A DNA stretch of 64,000 nt from assembly GCF_001981305.1 (NCBI RefSeq), contig NZ_MSCW01000001.1, forward strand, positions 558,001-622,000. The letters run 5' to 3'. Made by a program: the position numbers and the translations under genes. Position 1 is the stretch's first letter, and the number at the start of each line of letters is the position of its first letter. The notes beneath the pieces are model-generated. The model had not been told where the DNA came from and ran no database searches. It worked only from the letters and a program-made list of their open reading frames with translations. This document shows positions 38,371 to 48,270 of this stretch, in pieces. Source of the stretch: Marinobacter lutaoensis. Its GTDB lineage: Bacteria > Pseudomonadota > Gammaproteobacteria > Pseudomonadales > Oleiphilaceae.

Positions 38371-39462
38371 ATGCAGGTTCCTGGGAGAATTCCCGTCGTC
38401 TGGCGTGGCATCGCCGGCCCCCTGGCGGCCGGGTTGCTGGTGCTGGCGCCCATGCTTTCCGGCTGCAGTCTGCTGGAAGACCGTTCCGAACGCTATGTCC
38501 AGGCCAGCGAAGGGCCGGAGCTCAAGGTGCCGGACGGTGTGGATGGCAGCCGTTTCGGGCAGGCCATGCCGATTCCGCCACTCGCCGACGGCGATTCCCG
38601 GAAGCTCTTTCCGGACGACATTCCCCGCCCCCCCGACATGACCTCGGAAATCCTCCAGGAAAACTACGTTGTGGAGGAACTGGACGGCCACGCCTGGCTG
38701 CTGGTGAACGAGGTGCCCGGCCGGCTCTGGCCCCAGGTTACCGCCTACCTGAACGAACGGGGTCTGGGGGTCGCCCATGACAGCCCGCAGCTGGGGGTCA
38801 TGCAGACCGAGGTGGTGAATTTCAGCAAGCGGGCCCGAGACTTGGTCGAACTGGCGGATCAGCCGTCCGGGGCGGAACCCCGGGTGGTGCTCCAGGCCAA
38901 GGTGGCTCCCGGAATCCGCCGCAAGACCACCGAGATTCACCTGACGGTGCGCACGTTGCCGGATACCCCGGACGGGCTGTTGCCCTGGGAAGAGGGCCCC
39001 GAGGAAACGCTGGACCTGCAGAAGAAACTGCTTACTGACCTCGGCAGCTTTCTCAAGGCCAGGGAAGAAAGCAAATCGTTTTCCCGTGCGGCCCTTGGTC
39101 TGACCGGCGAGCCGTTGGTGAAACTGGTTTCCCAGGACGAACAGCCGGTGGCCATCCGGATGGAGCTGGACTTTGGCCGGGCCTGGGCTGAGGTGAACCG
39201 GGCACTGTCCGAAGCCAGGATCGCCATCGTCGACCTGAACCGGAGCGAAGGCTGGTTCTATGTGGATTTCCGGACGGAGGACGAGCGGTCGTCCGGCTGG
39301 TTTGGCTGGTTCAGCGACGCCGAGGAACCCCGTCATACCCATACCCTGACCGTGCGGGAGCAGGATGGGGCGATCCTGGTCGAGGCGTCGAAACTGGAGA
39401 GCTATGACGGCGAGCAGTCGGCTGGCGACCTGTTGTCCAGACTGTTCGAATATCTGTACTGA
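38371..39462 (+). CDS. bamC: Outer membrane assembly lipoprotein BamC
   Basis: Accessory lipoprotein of the beta-barrel assembly (BAM) complex. A signal peptide ends with the lipobox LSGCSLLED (Cys near residue 31). An unstructured segment follows, with [18 protein letters not shown] contacting BamD by analogy, then two helix-grip domains. From the ATG at 38371 (GGAG seven bases upstream) it is 363 aa; an upstream TTG at 38353 is less likely. It is placed between dapA and purC as in enterics. Confidence 0.9.
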   Translation: MQVPGRIPVVWRGIAGPLAAGLLVLAPMLSGCSLLEDRSERYVQASEGPELKVPDGVDGSRFGQAMPIPPLADGDSRKLFPDDIPRPPDMTSEILQENYVVEELDGHAWLLVNEVPGRLWPQVTAYLNERGLGVAHDSPQLGVMQTEVVNFSKRARDLVELADQPSGAEPRVVLQAKVAPGIRRKTTEIHLTVRTLPDTPDGLLPWEEGPEETLDLQKKLLTDLGSFLKAREESKSFSRAALGLTGEPLVKLVSQDEQPVAIRMELDFGRAWAEVNRALSEARIAIVDLNRSEGWFYVDFRTEDERSSGWFGWFSDAEEPRHTHTLTVREQDGAILVEASKLESYDGEQSAGDLLSRLFEYLY

Positions 39463-39500
39463 TTGAGGCGGCGGCGATCCGCAGCCTCTCGGAGAAACCA

Positions 39501-40214
39501 ATGGAAAAGCGCGAAGAACTTTACTCAGGCAAGGCCAAGTCCGTCTACCGCACGGACGACCCCGACCGGTTTGTCCTGGTATTCCGGGATGATACTTCGG
39601 CGTTCGACGGCCAAAAGAAAGAACAGCTCCAGCGCAAGGGCATGGTGAACAACAAGTTCAATGCCTTCATCATGGAGACGCTGGAAGCCGCGGGTATCCC
39701 TACCCATTTCGAGGGTTTGCTGTCGGACACCGAATCCTTGGTAAAGAAACTGGACATGATTCCGGTGGAGTGCGTGGTCCGCAACGTGGCCGCGGGCAGC
39801 CTGTGTCGTCGCCTGGGTGTCGAGGAGGGTCGGGAACTGAACCCGCCCACCTTCGAGCTGTTCCTCAAGAATGACGAACTGCACGATCCGATGGTCAATG
39901 AGTCCCTGGCCATCAGCTTCGGTTGGGCCACCGAGGCGGAGCTGGCGCGGATGAAAGAGCTGACCTTCCGTGTCAACGAGGTTCTGAAAAAACTGTTCGA
40001 CGACGCGGGCATGCTGCTGGTGGACTACAAACTGGAGTTTGGCCGCAGTGGCGGGCAGGTGGTTCTGGGTGACGAGTTCAGCCCGGACGGTTGCCGCATA
40101 TGGGATAAGGAAACCCGGAAGAAAATGGACAAGGACCGCTTCCGCCAGAGCCTCGGCGGCGTTATCGAAGCCTATGAGGAGGTCGGGCGGCGCCTGGGCA
40201 TCCGCTTCGACTGA
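39501..40214 (+). CDS. purC: Phosphoribosylaminoimidazole-succinocarboxamide synthase
   Basis: Joins aspartate to CAIR in de novo purine synthesis. The N-terminal ATP-binding motif is [15 protein letters not shown] at residues 6-20. [13 protein letters not shown] near 92 and LVDYKLEFG near 175 are hallmark segments. The length of 237 aa equals E. coli PurC. It completes the dapA-bamC-purC group. Confidence 0.96.
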   Translation: MEKREELYSGKAKSVYRTDDPDRFVLVFRDDTSAFDGQKKEQLQRKGMVNNKFNAFIMETLEAAGIPTHFEGLLSDTESLVKKLDMIPVECVVRNVAAGSLCRRLGVEEGRELNPPTFELFLKNDELHDPMVNESLAISFGWATEAELARMKELTFRVNEVLKKLFDDAGMLLVDYKLEFGRSGGQVVLGDEFSPDGCRIWDKETRKKMDKDRFRQSLGGVIEAYEEVGRRLGIRFD

Positions 40215-40268
40215 TCACCGGGAGAACACGCAACCCGGTTACACACCAACAATAAGGGAAGGTGCGTT

Positions 40269-41012
40269 ATGCGTAAGTTGATGATGGCTCTGGGCGGCTC
40301 CCTGGCACTGGCTGCCCCGCTGGCCCAGGCTGATGTCGTCGGCCTGGGTGCGAGTGTCAATTACTGGGATTCCGATCTGTCCGGAACGGCGGCCACCAAC
40401 GGCGATGCCGTGGATATCGAGAACGAACTGGATCTGGAAGGGGACAGTTCCGCCAATGCCTCGCTGTATCTGGAGCACCCGATTCCGGTGCTGCCCAATC
40501 TCCGCCTGAGTTACACCTCCATCGACCAGAGTGGCCGGGGCGAGCTGGGGTTGTCCGGCTTTGACGACGTGCCCGCCGGTGCCGAGGTGCGTTCGGACCT
40601 GGAGCTGGAACAGCTGGACCTGACCTTCTACTACGAAGTGCTCGACAACTGGGTCAACCTGGATCTCGGTTTGACCGCGCGTGACTTCTCCGGTGAGCTG
40701 GTGGTACAGCAGCTGCCCGCCGTTCCGGGAGCGGCGGTGAGTAAGACCAGCGTTGATGCCGTGCTGCCCATGGTGTACCTGGCGGCCCGCTTCGACCTGC
40801 CGCTGACCGGCCTGTCCATTGGCGCGGAAGGCAATGCGGTGAGTTACAGCGGCGATTCCATGCACGATTACAACGTGTACGGCCAGTATCAGTGGTCGCT
40901 GCTCCAGTTCCGTGCCGGCTACCGTCAGCTGTCGATCGATTACGAGGATGACGACGACCGCCTGGATCTCGATCTCGGGGGTCCCTTTGTCAGCTTCGGC
41001 GTGACCTTCTGA
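40269..41012 (+). CDS. Outer-membrane beta-barrel protein, TIGR04219-like
   Basis: A 247-aa predicted outer-membrane protein. A signal peptide ([21 protein letters not shown]) is followed by alternating amphipathic strands and ends with a C-terminal phenylalanine (FVSFGVTF), the usual BAM recognition signal. The first strand [17 protein letters not shown] and the loops resemble the TIGR04219 family of uncharacterised barrels. It is rich in Asp and Glu in the loops, as in marine bacteria. Role unknown; eight strands is a rough estimate. Confidence 0.8.
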   Translation: MRKLMMALGGSLALAAPLAQADVVGLGASVNYWDSDLSGTAATNGDAVDIENELDLEGDSSANASLYLEHPIPVLPNLRLSYTSIDQSGRGELGLSGFDDVPAGAEVRSDLELEQLDLTFYYEVLDNWVNLDLGLTARDFSGELVVQQLPAVPGAAVSKTSVDAVLPMVYLAARFDLPLTGLSIGAEGNAVSYSGDSMHDYNVYGQYQWSLLQFRAGYRQLSIDYEDDDDRLDLDLGGPFVSFGVTF

Positions 41013-41022
41013 GGAGGGGGGC

Positions 41023-42030
41023 GTGAGGGTTCTGGTAACGGGAAGCGCGGGGTTCATCGGCTTCCATGTGGCCCGGCGGCTGCTGGCAAGGGGTGACGAA
41101 GTCGTTGGTGTCGATAACCTCAACGACTATTACGACGTCAGCCTGAAGCAGGCCAGGCTGGAGCGATTGCTCGGGCAGCCCGGCTTTACCGACGAGCGCG
41201 TGGACGTGGCGGACCGCAGCGCGATGGCGTCGCTGTTTGCCCGTTACCGGCCTCAGCGGGTGGTGCATCTGGCGGCCCAGGCCGGGGTCCGTTACTCGCT
41301 CCAGAATCCGCACGCCTACGTGGATTCCAATCTGGTCGGCTTCATGAACATCCTTGAGGGGTGCCGGCATCACTCGGTGGAGCATCTGGTGTATGCCTCC
41401 AGCAGCTCGGTCTACGGTGCCAACGAAACCATGCCGTTCTCGGTGCACGACAACGTGGACCACCCGCTGAGTCTCTATGCCGCCTCCAAGAAGGCGAACG
41501 AGCTGATGGCCCATACCTACAGCCATCTGTACCAGCTGCCCACTACCGGACTGCGGTTCTTCACTGTGTATGGCCCCTGGGGGCGCCCGGACATGGCGCT
41601 GTTCATTTTCACCCGCAGGATTCTGGCGGGCGAGCCGATCGACGTGTTCAACCACGGCCGGCACCAGCGGGACTTCACCTACATCGACGACATCGTCGAA
41701 GGGGTGATCCGAACGCTCGACCACGTGGCTGAGGCGAACCCGGACTGGGACGGTACCTGCCCCGACCCCGGTACCAGCCGGGCACCCTATCGTTTGTACA
41801 ACATCGGCAGCAACCAGCCGGTGGCGCTGTCGCGTTTCATTGAGATCATTGAAGCCTGCACCGGTCGCGAGGCGAACAAGCGCTACCTGCCGATGCAGCC
41901 GGGTGACGTTCCCGCCACCTACGCCAACGTCGATGACCTGATCGCGGACGTCGGCTACAGGCCCGAGACCTCGATTGAGGAGGGTATTGCCCGGTTTGTG
42001 GACTGGTACCGGGACTTCTACCGGGTGTGA
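41023..42030 (+). CDS. NAD-dependent UDP-sugar epimerase (probable UDP-glucuronate 4-epimerase)
   Basis: Extended short-chain dehydrogenase of 335 aa. The NAD site is [15 protein letters not shown] near residues 7-21. Catalytic residues lie in SSSSVYGAN (~125) and [11 protein letters not shown] (~152). The [17 protein letters not shown] segment and [14 protein letters not shown] are characteristic of UDP-glucuronate 4-epimerases (CapI/WbnF-type). Ugd at 19.5 kb could supply UDP-glucuronate. The start is GTG, ten bases after the outer-membrane protein. Specificity is inferred, not shown. Confidence 0.85.
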   Translation: MRVLVTGSAGFIGFHVARRLLARGDEVVGVDNLNDYYDVSLKQARLERLLGQPGFTDERVDVADRSAMASLFARYRPQRVVHLAAQAGVRYSLQNPHAYVDSNLVGFMNILEGCRHHSVEHLVYASSSSVYGANETMPFSVHDNVDHPLSLYAASKKANELMAHTYSHLYQLPTTGLRFFTVYGPWGRPDMALFIFTRRILAGEPIDVFNHGRHQRDFTYIDDIVEGVIRTLDHVAEANPDWDGTCPDPGTSRAPYRLYNIGSNQPVALSRFIEIIEACTGREANKRYLPMQPGDVPATYANVDDLIADVGYRPETSIEEGIARFVDWYRDFYRV

Positions 42031-42058
42031 GGGGTGTTGGGACCCGGCACCCGCCTAG

Positions 42059-43003
42059 CTACACCTGCTCGGCAAAGAACCTCAGGAATTGCCGCTCTTC
42101 CAACTGTGCTTCGTGTAGCGTGGTGGCCCGGAACCGGATTGCCGTCCCGGGTGGCCGCTGGGCCAGCGCATCCAAACTCCGGGGTGTGACCGCACCCAGT
42201 TTGGGATAACCGCCAATCGTCTGCCGATCGTTGAGAAGAACGATTGGCTGGCCATCCGCCGGCACCTGAATGGCGCCCAGGCTGGTGCCCTCGGAAATCA
42301 GTGTTTTGCCCAGAACGTCCAGTGCCGGGCCCTTCAGGCGAGCGCCCATCCGGTCGGTCTGAGGGGTCAGCGTGTACTCGGACGCAAAGAAACGGGCCAG
42401 AGTATCGGCCGGGAAACGCTCCACCTGGGCGCAGGGGATCACCGCCAGTTCGAGGGGGGCGCGATAGTCTGGCTGCCAGGGTTGCGGCACTTTCCGGACC
42501 GGCACTGGCTCCAGCGACGGAGGGCAGGGCAGGCGGTCCCCGGCCTGCAGGGGCCGGCCGTCCCGGTGCAGGCCACCGGTACCTTCCCGGGTGAAGGTGG
42601 CACAGCTTCCGCCCAGGCCTGGAGGCACCCGAAACCCGCCCCGTACCGCCAGGTAGGAGCGGATGCCGGTTCTGGGCGCGCTCAGGGTGACGGTGTCGCC
42701 GGCGTGAACGGCCAGCGTGGTCCACAGCGGGCGGGGCTGGCCATTGACGGTGCACTGTACCTCTGCGCCGGTTATCGCGATCTGGGTGTCCAGCTCGCTC
42801 TGGAACTCGATGCCACCAAAGGTGATTTCCAGGGCCGGCGTGCCCCAGGAATTGCCCAGCAACCGGTTGGCCCAGGCCCAGGCATGGCGGTCCATGGCGC
42901 CACCGGTGGCCAGGCCCATGTGCATGACGCCCCGGCGCCCGCCGTCCTGCAACAGGCTTAGAAATCCGGGTCGGGTGAACACGAAGCCGACCGTGGTGCT
43001 CAT
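42059..43003 (-). CDS. pxpC: 5-oxoprolinase subunit PxpC
   Basis: One of three subunits of the ATP-dependent 5-oxoprolinase that opens pyroglutamate to glutamate. It belongs to the KipA/allophanate hydrolase subunit 2 family (TRPGFLSLLQDGGRRGVMHMG at the N-terminus, GLGGSCATFTREG mid-protein). From the ATG at 43003, preceded by AAGGGAGAG, it is 314 aa; an open frame extends eleven codons upstream into pxpB. Its start overlaps the pxpB 3' end, so the two are coupled. Confidence 0.92.
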   Translation of the reverse strand: MSTTVGFVFTRPGFLSLLQDGGRRGVMHMGLATGGAMDRHAWAWANRLLGNSWGTPALEITFGGIEFQSELDTQIAITGAEVQCTVNGQPRPLWTTLAVHAGDTVTLSAPRTGIRSYLAVRGGFRVPPGLGGSCATFTREGTGGLHRDGRPLQAGDRLPCPPSLEPVPVRKVPQPWQPDYRAPLELAVIPCAQVERFPADTLARFFASEYTLTPQTDRMGARLKGPALDVLGKTLISEGTSLGAIQVPADGQPIVLLNDRQTIGGYPKLGAVTPRSLDALAQRPPGTAIRFRATTLHEAQLEERQFLRFFAEQV

Positions 43004-43734
43004 GGCTGCTCTCCCTTCCTTTCCCCCGATACCCATGGCATGTCGTCCAAACGTCCTCCCAATGCCAGGTATTCCTCCTGCCCGATGGCCCGAAACCGTA
43101 CTCGCTGCCCCGCCGTCAACAACGAGGGCTGCGCTCGTTCCGGATCGAACAGGCGTAGAGGCGTACGACCGATCAGGTTCCAGCCGCCGGGTGAGTCGAT
43201 TGGGTAGATGGCCGTCTGGGTATCGGCAATGCCCAGGGTGCCTGCGGGAACCTTGGCGCGGGGGGTGGCGAGTCTCGGTGTTGCCAGCGCCGCCGGCACT
43301 TCGCCCAGGTAGGCGAAACCGGGAGCGAAGCCAATGGCGAAGACGTTGTATTCCTGGGCCCGGTGGCGTTCGATGACTTGGTCCGGCGACAGTCCCGCTC
43401 GCTTAGCGACGGCGGCCAGATCCGGCCCGACGCTGGGATGATAGAAGACCGGAATCTCGATCACCTCGCTCCGATGGCTGCCGGGGCCGGATTGGGGCAG
43501 CTCCGCCAGGGTGTCGGCGATATCCCGGGTCAGCGACGCCAGGTCGTCCAGGCGCAGATCGTAGCGGATCAGCAGAGTGGTGTAGGAGGGGACTAGGTCC
43601 AGGATCCGGCCGTGCAGGCGCCGACGCAGGGCCTCTGCCGCTTGCTGGATGCGGGACACCAGGGCAATGTCGATGCGGTCGCCGAAATAAAGGGTCACGG
43701 TGTCGACCCCAGTCACCTGATATCGCCAGAGCAT
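43000..43734 (-). CDS. pxpB: 5-oxoprolinase subunit PxpB
   Basis: KipI/allophanate hydrolase subunit 1 family protein, 244 aa. Family segments include GDRIDIALVSRIQQA near the N-terminus, IPVFYHPSVGPDLAAVAKRAGLS near 95, and FAIGFAPGFAYLGEVP near 135. It pairs with PxpC as the half that binds and activates substrate. The start ATG shares a base with the pxpA stop (TGATG), consistent with an operon pxpA-pxpB-pxpC. Confidence 0.92.
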   Translation of the reverse strand: MLWRYQVTGVDTVTLYFGDRIDIALVSRIQQAAEALRRRLHGRILDLVPSYTTLLIRYDLRLDDLASLTRDIADTLAELPQSGPGSHRSEVIEIPVFYHPSVGPDLAAVAKRAGLSPDQVIERHRAQEYNVFAIGFAPGFAYLGEVPAALATPRLATPRAKVPAGTLGIADTQTAIYPIDSPGGWNLIGRTPLRLFDPERAQPSLLTAGQRVRFRAIGQEEYLALGGRLDDMPWVSGERKGEQP

Positions 43735-44471
43735 CAGCTACGAGCTCCCAGGGCCTGTCGGATGGCCTCGACCGCTGCCACCGATTCGGCATTGTCGCCG
43801 TGCACGCACAGGGTATCCGCTTCCAGTGTCAGCCAATTGCCGGTGATTGTACGGATCGGTCGACCGGCCGCCAGATCACTGGCCTGACGCACGATCAGGG
43901 CCGGGTCCTGGTGAACTGCGCCCGGCTGGGACCTGGGTACGATAAAGCCCTGGTCATCGTAGGCCCGGTCGGCAAACGCTTCTAGAAACAGTTCAATGCC
44001 ATGGCGTTCACAGGCCTGCCTGAGCGGGGCATTGTCCGCGGTGGCCATGGCCATCAGCGCCAGGGGGCTGGGGGCGGTGGCCAGGGCCGTGAGCACCGCC
44101 TCCAGGATGGCGTCGTCGCGCATCATGTCGTTGTACAGTGCGCCGTGTGGTTTGACGTAGCGCACCCGCCCGCCCTCGGATTCGGCAATGTGACTCAGGG
44201 CGCCCACCTGGTAACGGATCAAGGCGGTGATTTCCTCGGGCTGGAAGGCCATCGAACGGCGCCCGAAACCCTGGAGATCCGGGTAGGCCGGGTGTGCACC
44301 CAGGATCACGCCGTGCTTCAGTGCCAAGCGAACGGTGCGGTGCATGGTGATCGGGTCGCCGGCATGAAAGCCGCAGGCGATGTTGGCCTGGTCGATGAGC
44401 GGCATGACGTGCTCGTCCATGCCCATCCGCCAGGCGCCGAAGCTCTCACCGATATCGCAGTTCAGTAACAT
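43734..44471 (-). CDS. pxpA: 5-oxoprolinase subunit PxpA (LamB/YcsF family)
   Basis: First gene of the pxp operon; 245 aa. The N-terminus [16 protein letters not shown], then [10 protein letters not shown] near 33, and [12 protein letters not shown] near 100 are signatures of the LamB/YcsF family. It is required with PxpB and PxpC for 5-oxoproline hydrolysis, a housekeeping repair and carbon/nitrogen recovery step. GGAGG lies just before the ATG at 44471. It is divergent from a TRAP transporter operon across a 301-base control region. Confidence 0.93.
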   Translation of the reverse strand: MLLNCDIGESFGAWRMGMDEHVMPLIDQANIACGFHAGDPITMHRTVRLALKHGVILGAHPAYPDLQGFGRRSMAFQPEEITALIRYQVGALSHIAESEGGRVRYVKPHGALYNDMMRDDAILEAVLTALATAPSPLALMAMATADNAPLRQACERHGIELFLEAFADRAYDDQGFIVPRSQPGAVHQDPALIVRQASDLAAGRPIRTITGNWLTLEADTLCVHGDNAESVAAVEAIRQALGARS

Positions 44472-44772
44472 GGCCGCCTCCGGATCGTAATTGCTGGCAG
44501 ACTGTATGACTGCCTGAATTGTGTTCGATATGAGTAAATTATCGGTAAATTATCGTAGAGGCAAGCGGTAAATACGTATTTAATATCGATAAAAGGTTTG
44601 ACATGCGCTTTTGGCGCCGCTAATTTGGCCAAATAAAGTACAGCCCGTGATGAGGGGGCGCAGTGGGGATGGCCGGTCCGGCGCCCTCTGGCCTCCCTGG
44701 CGCAACAGGCGCTCCCGGTTGCCGGTGACGGCTTCGGAGCGCGGAAATGACACTGGAGAGAAGGACAAGAAC
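44472..44772. promoter_or_regulatory. Divergent control region between pxpA and the TRAP operon
   Basis: This 301-base gap has no credible gene. It holds two exact tandem 11-bp repeats GTAAATTATCG (44534-44544 and 44545-44555), then a perfect 14-bp palindrome TAAATACGTATTTA (44569-44582) and an ATATCGATA element (44583-44591). A consensus -35 TTGACA (44598-44603) lies 17 bases from TAATTT (44621-44626) and reads toward the TRAP genes. The repeats look like operators, most likely for the MarR-type regulator at 47.7 kb. Confidence 0.65.
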
Positions 44773-45747
44773 GTGAAGATCAACGCGAGATATCTGGCCG
44801 CATTCATGCTGTCCCTGATGCTGGGCCAGGCTCAGGCCGAGACCCACTGGGATATGCCTACACCCTACGGCGATACCAATTTTCATACCGTCAACATCCG
44901 TCAATTTGCCGAGGATGTCCGCGAGGCGACCGGTGGTGAACTCGACATCACCGTGCACAGCAGTGGTTCACTGATTAAACATCCTGAAATCAAGAATTCC
45001 GTGCGCCGTGGTTTGGTGCCTATCGGCGAACTGATCATGTCTCGGCTGGCCAACGAGGATCCGTTGTTCGAGGTGGACTCGGTACCCTATCTCGCGAGCA
45101 ACTACGAGCAGGCCTGGAAGCTTTGGCAGGCTTCGAAAGCGGTGCTGTCCAAGCGTCTGGAGCGCCAGCGGCTGAAGCTGTTGTTTGCCGTGCCCTGGCC
45201 GCCCCAGGGTATTTACACCCGGTTCCCGGTGGTAACCGGCGATGAGCTTCGGGGGGTGAAGATGCGCGCCTACAACAAGTCCAGCGAACGCCTGGCGGAG
45301 CTGTTTGGCGCGGTGCCGACCCAGGTGGAAGTGCCGGACATCCCCACGGCATTCGGTACCGGTCGGGTCGACGCCATGATCACCTCGCCGTCCACCGGTG
45401 CCAACACCCGCGCCTGGGACTATCTGAGCCATTTCAACCACGCCCAGCTGTGGCTGCCCAAGAATATGGTGATCGTCAATATTCGCGCCTTTGAGGGGTT
45501 GCCCGAGTCAGTCCGGCAGGCCGTCGAGCAAGCGGCAGCGGAGGCCGAGCGGCGTGGTTGGGAGGCGAGTCAGGCCGAGACTGAGGCCAAGATCCGGATC
45601 ATGGAGGAAAACGGCATCGTTGTGTCCGAACCAAGCGAGGCTCTGGTCAAACGGCTGCGGGCCGTGGGTGCCACCATGGAGCAGGAATGGCTGGAGCGCG
45701 CGGGCGAAGACGGCAAGGCGCTGATCGAAGCCTATCGTGCGCTCTGA
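44773..45747 (+). CDS. dctP: TRAP transporter solute-binding protein, DctP family
   Basis: Periplasmic binding protein of a TRAP transporter, 324 aa. The GTG start at 44773 with AAGGA eight bases upstream gives a Sec signal peptide (FMLSLMLGQAQA-ETHWD). The mature part has the DctP fold with VKMRAYNKSSERLAELFGA near 160 and the conserved substrate-carboxylate-binding arginine region. Neighbouring pxpABC suggests 5-oxoproline as substrate, in line with the Bordetella pertussis DctP6/DctP7 proteins known to bind pyroglutamate. An open frame to 44611 is not coding. Confidence 0.9.
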   Translation: MKINARYLAAFMLSLMLGQAQAETHWDMPTPYGDTNFHTVNIRQFAEDVREATGGELDITVHSSGSLIKHPEIKNSVRRGLVPIGELIMSRLANEDPLFEVDSVPYLASNYEQAWKLWQASKAVLSKRLERQRLKLLFAVPWPPQGIYTRFPVVTGDELRGVKMRAYNKSSERLAELFGAVPTQVEVPDIPTAFGTGRVDAMITSPSTGANTRAWDYLSHFNHAQLWLPKNMVIVNIRAFEGLPESVRQAVEQAAAEAERRGWEASQAETEAKIRIMEENGIVVSEPSEALVKRLRAVGATMEQEWLERAGEDGKALIEAYRAL

Positions 45748-45786
45748 CGGGGACGGATTGACGCGGCGGCCACCTGGAGTGAACTG

Positions 45787-46326
45787 ATGCGCGGGTTTCT
45801 GGATTCTTTGTACCGTCTTGGCGGCTACCTCTCGGCCCTGCAGCTGGTGCTCATCATGGCGATGGTGGTACTGCAGGTGCTGGGGCGCATTCTCGACAAG
45901 CTCTTGTTGGCGGTGGGCTTGAACGCCCTGGGGTTGCAGGTGCCCGGGCTGGCGGAGCTGGCGGGTTTCCTGTTGCTCGGGGCGACCTTCACCGGCCTTG
46001 CTTACACCTTCTCGGTCGGTGGCCACATCCGGGTGGATCTGTTGCATCGGGCACTGCCTGACGGGGTGCGCCGGGGGCTGGACCTCGGGGTGACGGCGGT
46101 GGCTCTGGCCATCACCGGCTACGCGCTCTGGTACTGTGGCCGGCTGGCCTATGACAGCTACGACTTCGGAGATGTCTCCATCGGTATGGTGCCGGTGCCG
46201 TTGTGGATTCCCCAGACCGTGATGGTGGTGGGGCTGGCGTGGCTGGCCGTTGCCCTGGCGGACGCCCTGGCCGGGCTGGTGTCCGGTCGTATCCGTCACC
46301 TCAAAGATGAATCCCCCCAGGAGTAG
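45787..46326 (+). CDS. dctQ: TRAP transporter small permease, DctQ family
   Basis: Small membrane subunit of the TRAP transporter, 179 aa with about four hydrophobic helices (roughly residues 15-38, 55-78, 98-118 and 137-160). It contains the typical FSVGGHIRVDLL motif near residue 77 and IPQTVMVVGLAWLAVALAD near the C-terminus. It lies between the binding protein and the large permease, five bases before the latter. Confidence 0.9.
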   Translation: MRGFLDSLYRLGGYLSALQLVLIMAMVVLQVLGRILDKLLLAVGLNALGLQVPGLAELAGFLLLGATFTGLAYTFSVGGHIRVDLLHRALPDGVRRGLDLGVTAVALAITGYALWYCGRLAYDSYDFGDVSIGMVPVPLWIPQTVMVVGLAWLAVALADALAGLVSGRIRHLKDESPQE

Positions 46327-46330
46327 GACC

Positions 46331-47635
46331 ATGGACATGATCTGGATGAGTCTGGTGCTTCTGGTGGGGCTGCTGCTGTTGCTGGGCGCCGGGCTGTGGG
46401 TGGCCTTCGCCCTGACCGGCACGGCCCTGGTTGCCCTGCATGCGTTCAGCGGCATTCCAGCCGGCGACAGTCTGGCGACGGCCTTTTACGGGGCCAGTGT
46501 GTCCTGGGAACTGGCAGCGCTGCCGATGTTCATCTGGATGGGCGAAGTGCTGTTTCGGTCGCGCCTGTCCGAGCAGATGTTTTCGGGTATCGCGCCCTGG
46601 GTGGGGCGGGTCCCCGGCCGCCTGTTACACACCAACATTCTCGGTTGCGGCATTTTTGCGGCGATTTCCGGTTCCTCCGCCGCCACCGCTGCCACCATCG
46701 GCAAGATGTCGGTACCGGAACTGACCCGTCGCGGCTACGACCGGCGCCAGATTCTTGGCACCCTGGCCGGCTCCGCCACCCTGGGGTTACTGATCCCGCC
46801 GTCCATCATTCTCATTGTCTATGGCGTGGCCACGGAACAGTCCATCGCCCGCCTGTTCGTTGCCGGTATTCTCCCGGGCCTGCTGCTGATGATGCTGTTT
46901 GCGGGCTATGTCGGTCTCTGGTCCCGATTCAACCCGGCGGGGGTGCCGGCCGAGCGCGAGGCGTCGCTGCCGCTGGTGGAGAAGATTCGCCGGAGCCGGC
47001 CCCTGATTCCGGTGGTGCTGCTGATTGTCGGTGTGATCGGCTCCATCTACGGTGGGCTGGCGTCTCCGACGGAGTCGGCGGCCATCGGAGTGGCCCTGGC
47101 GCACCTGCTGTCCTGGCGGGGCGGCTCGCTGAGCTGGCGAACGTTCGTGGAAGCGCTGATGGGGACGGTGAAGACCTCCACCATGATCGCGTTTATCCTG
47201 GTTGGCGCGCACTTCCTGACCGTGTCCATGGGGTTCACCGGTATTCCCCGGGAGCTGGCCGCCTGGATCAATACCCTGTCATTGTCACCGTACCTGTTGT
47301 TGCTGGCACTGACGGTGTTCTTCGTACTGCTGGGCTGCTTTCTGGACGGCATCTCGGTGGTGGTGCTGACCACCTCGGTCATCTTGCCCATGGTGCAGGC
47401 GGCGGGCATCGACCCGCTGTGGTTCGGTATCTACTTGGTGATCGTGGTGGAAATGAGTCAGATCACACCCCCGGTGGGCTTCAATCTGTTTGTGATCCAG
47501 GGGTTGACGGGGGAGAACATCGTACGGGTAGCGCGGGCGGCGTTGCCGTATTTCCTGCTGCTACTGGCCGGGGTGGTGCTGATCACGGTCTTCCCGCAGA
47601 TCGTGACCTACCTACCCAGCCGGATGGGGAGTTGA
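46331..47635 (+). CDS. dctM: TRAP transporter large permease, DctM family
   Basis: Sodium-coupled permease subunit, 434 aa, mostly hydrophobic with about eleven to twelve transmembrane segments. Family landmarks are IFAAISGSSAATAATIGKMSVPEL near residue 112, GSATLGLLIPPSIILIVYG near 147 and MSQITPPVGFNLFVIQGL near 375. The ATG at 46331 after AGGAGTAGGACC was chosen; an open frame extends upstream within dctQ but is not coding. It completes a dctP-dctQ-dctM transporter. Confidence 0.93.
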   Translation: MDMIWMSLVLLVGLLLLLGAGLWVAFALTGTALVALHAFSGIPAGDSLATAFYGASVSWELAALPMFIWMGEVLFRSRLSEQMFSGIAPWVGRVPGRLLHTNILGCGIFAAISGSSAATAATIGKMSVPELTRRGYDRRQILGTLAGSATLGLLIPPSIILIVYGVATEQSIARLFVAGILPGLLLMMLFAGYVGLWSRFNPAGVPAEREASLPLVEKIRRSRPLIPVVLLIVGVIGSIYGGLASPTESAAIGVALAHLLSWRGGSLSWRTFVEALMGTVKTSTMIAFILVGAHFLTVSMGFTGIPRELAAWINTLSLSPYLLLLALTVFFVLLGCFLDGISVVVLTTSVILPMVQAAGIDPLWFGIYLVIVVEMSQITPPVGFNLFVIQGLTGENIVRVARAALPYFLLLLAGVVLITVFPQIVTYLPSRMGS

Positions 47636-47706
47636 TAGACTCGCCGCGAGCCCGGGTGGCCCGGGCGGGTGAACCGTGAAGCGAACAGGACGGATAGGGT
47701 GGGCGT

Positions 47707-48270
47707 ATGGGACATCTGAAAGAGACGGAATCGGCCGGGCAAGACGAGGCTCAGTCACCGCGGCGTACAGGCGTGGGGCCCATCGTATCCTCGGCCCACC
47801 TGTCCGGGCGAGCCGCCGAGCTGTCCGAGCTGGAGTTCGGGCTGATCGTGGCCGGTAATGCCTTCAACCGCTGGATGGTGCGCTGCATGACGGCTGCCGG
47901 ACTGGCGGACATGAGCCCGCTTGATGTGTTGGTGCTGCATAGCGTTAACCACCGGGGGCGGGCCAAGAAGTGCGCGGACATCTGCCTGGTGCTGAATGTG
48001 GAGGATACCCACACGGTCACCTATTCCCTCAAGAAACTGCTCAAGCACGGCGTAGTGGTGTCCGAGCGCCGGGGCAAGGAAACCTTCTACTCGATCACCG
48101 AAAAGGGCGAGTCCGTCTGCCGTGCCTACGCCGAGATCCGCGAGAACTGTCTGGTGGATTCGCTGCGCACCCTTGGCTTTTCGAATACCGATCTGGGCTC
48201 GGTCGCCAGCTTCCTGCGAGGTATATCTGGCCTTTACGATCAGGCCGCCCGTTCTGCCGCGTCACTGTAG
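47707..48270 (+). CDS. MarR-type winged-helix regulator
   Basis: A 187-aa predicted regulator with a winged helix at about residues 75-150 (LVLHSVNHRGRAKKCADICLVLNVEDTHTVTYSLKKLLKHGVV, then ERRGKETFYSITEKG as the wing). It follows dctM by 71 bases in the same direction. Regulators of this kind often accompany TRAP/pxp clusters, so it is the likely controller of the repeat array at 44.5 kb. Ligand unknown. Its stop codon overlaps the 3' end of the opposite gene by nine bases. Confidence 0.8.
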   Translation: MGHLKETESAGQDEAQSPRRTGVGPIVSSAHLSGRAAELSELEFGLIVAGNAFNRWMVRCMTAAGLADMSPLDVLVLHSVNHRGRAKKCADICLVLNVEDTHTVTYSLKKLLKHGVVVSERRGKETFYSITEKGESVCRAYAEIRENCLVDSLRTLGFSNTDLGSVASFLRGISGLYDQAARSAASL

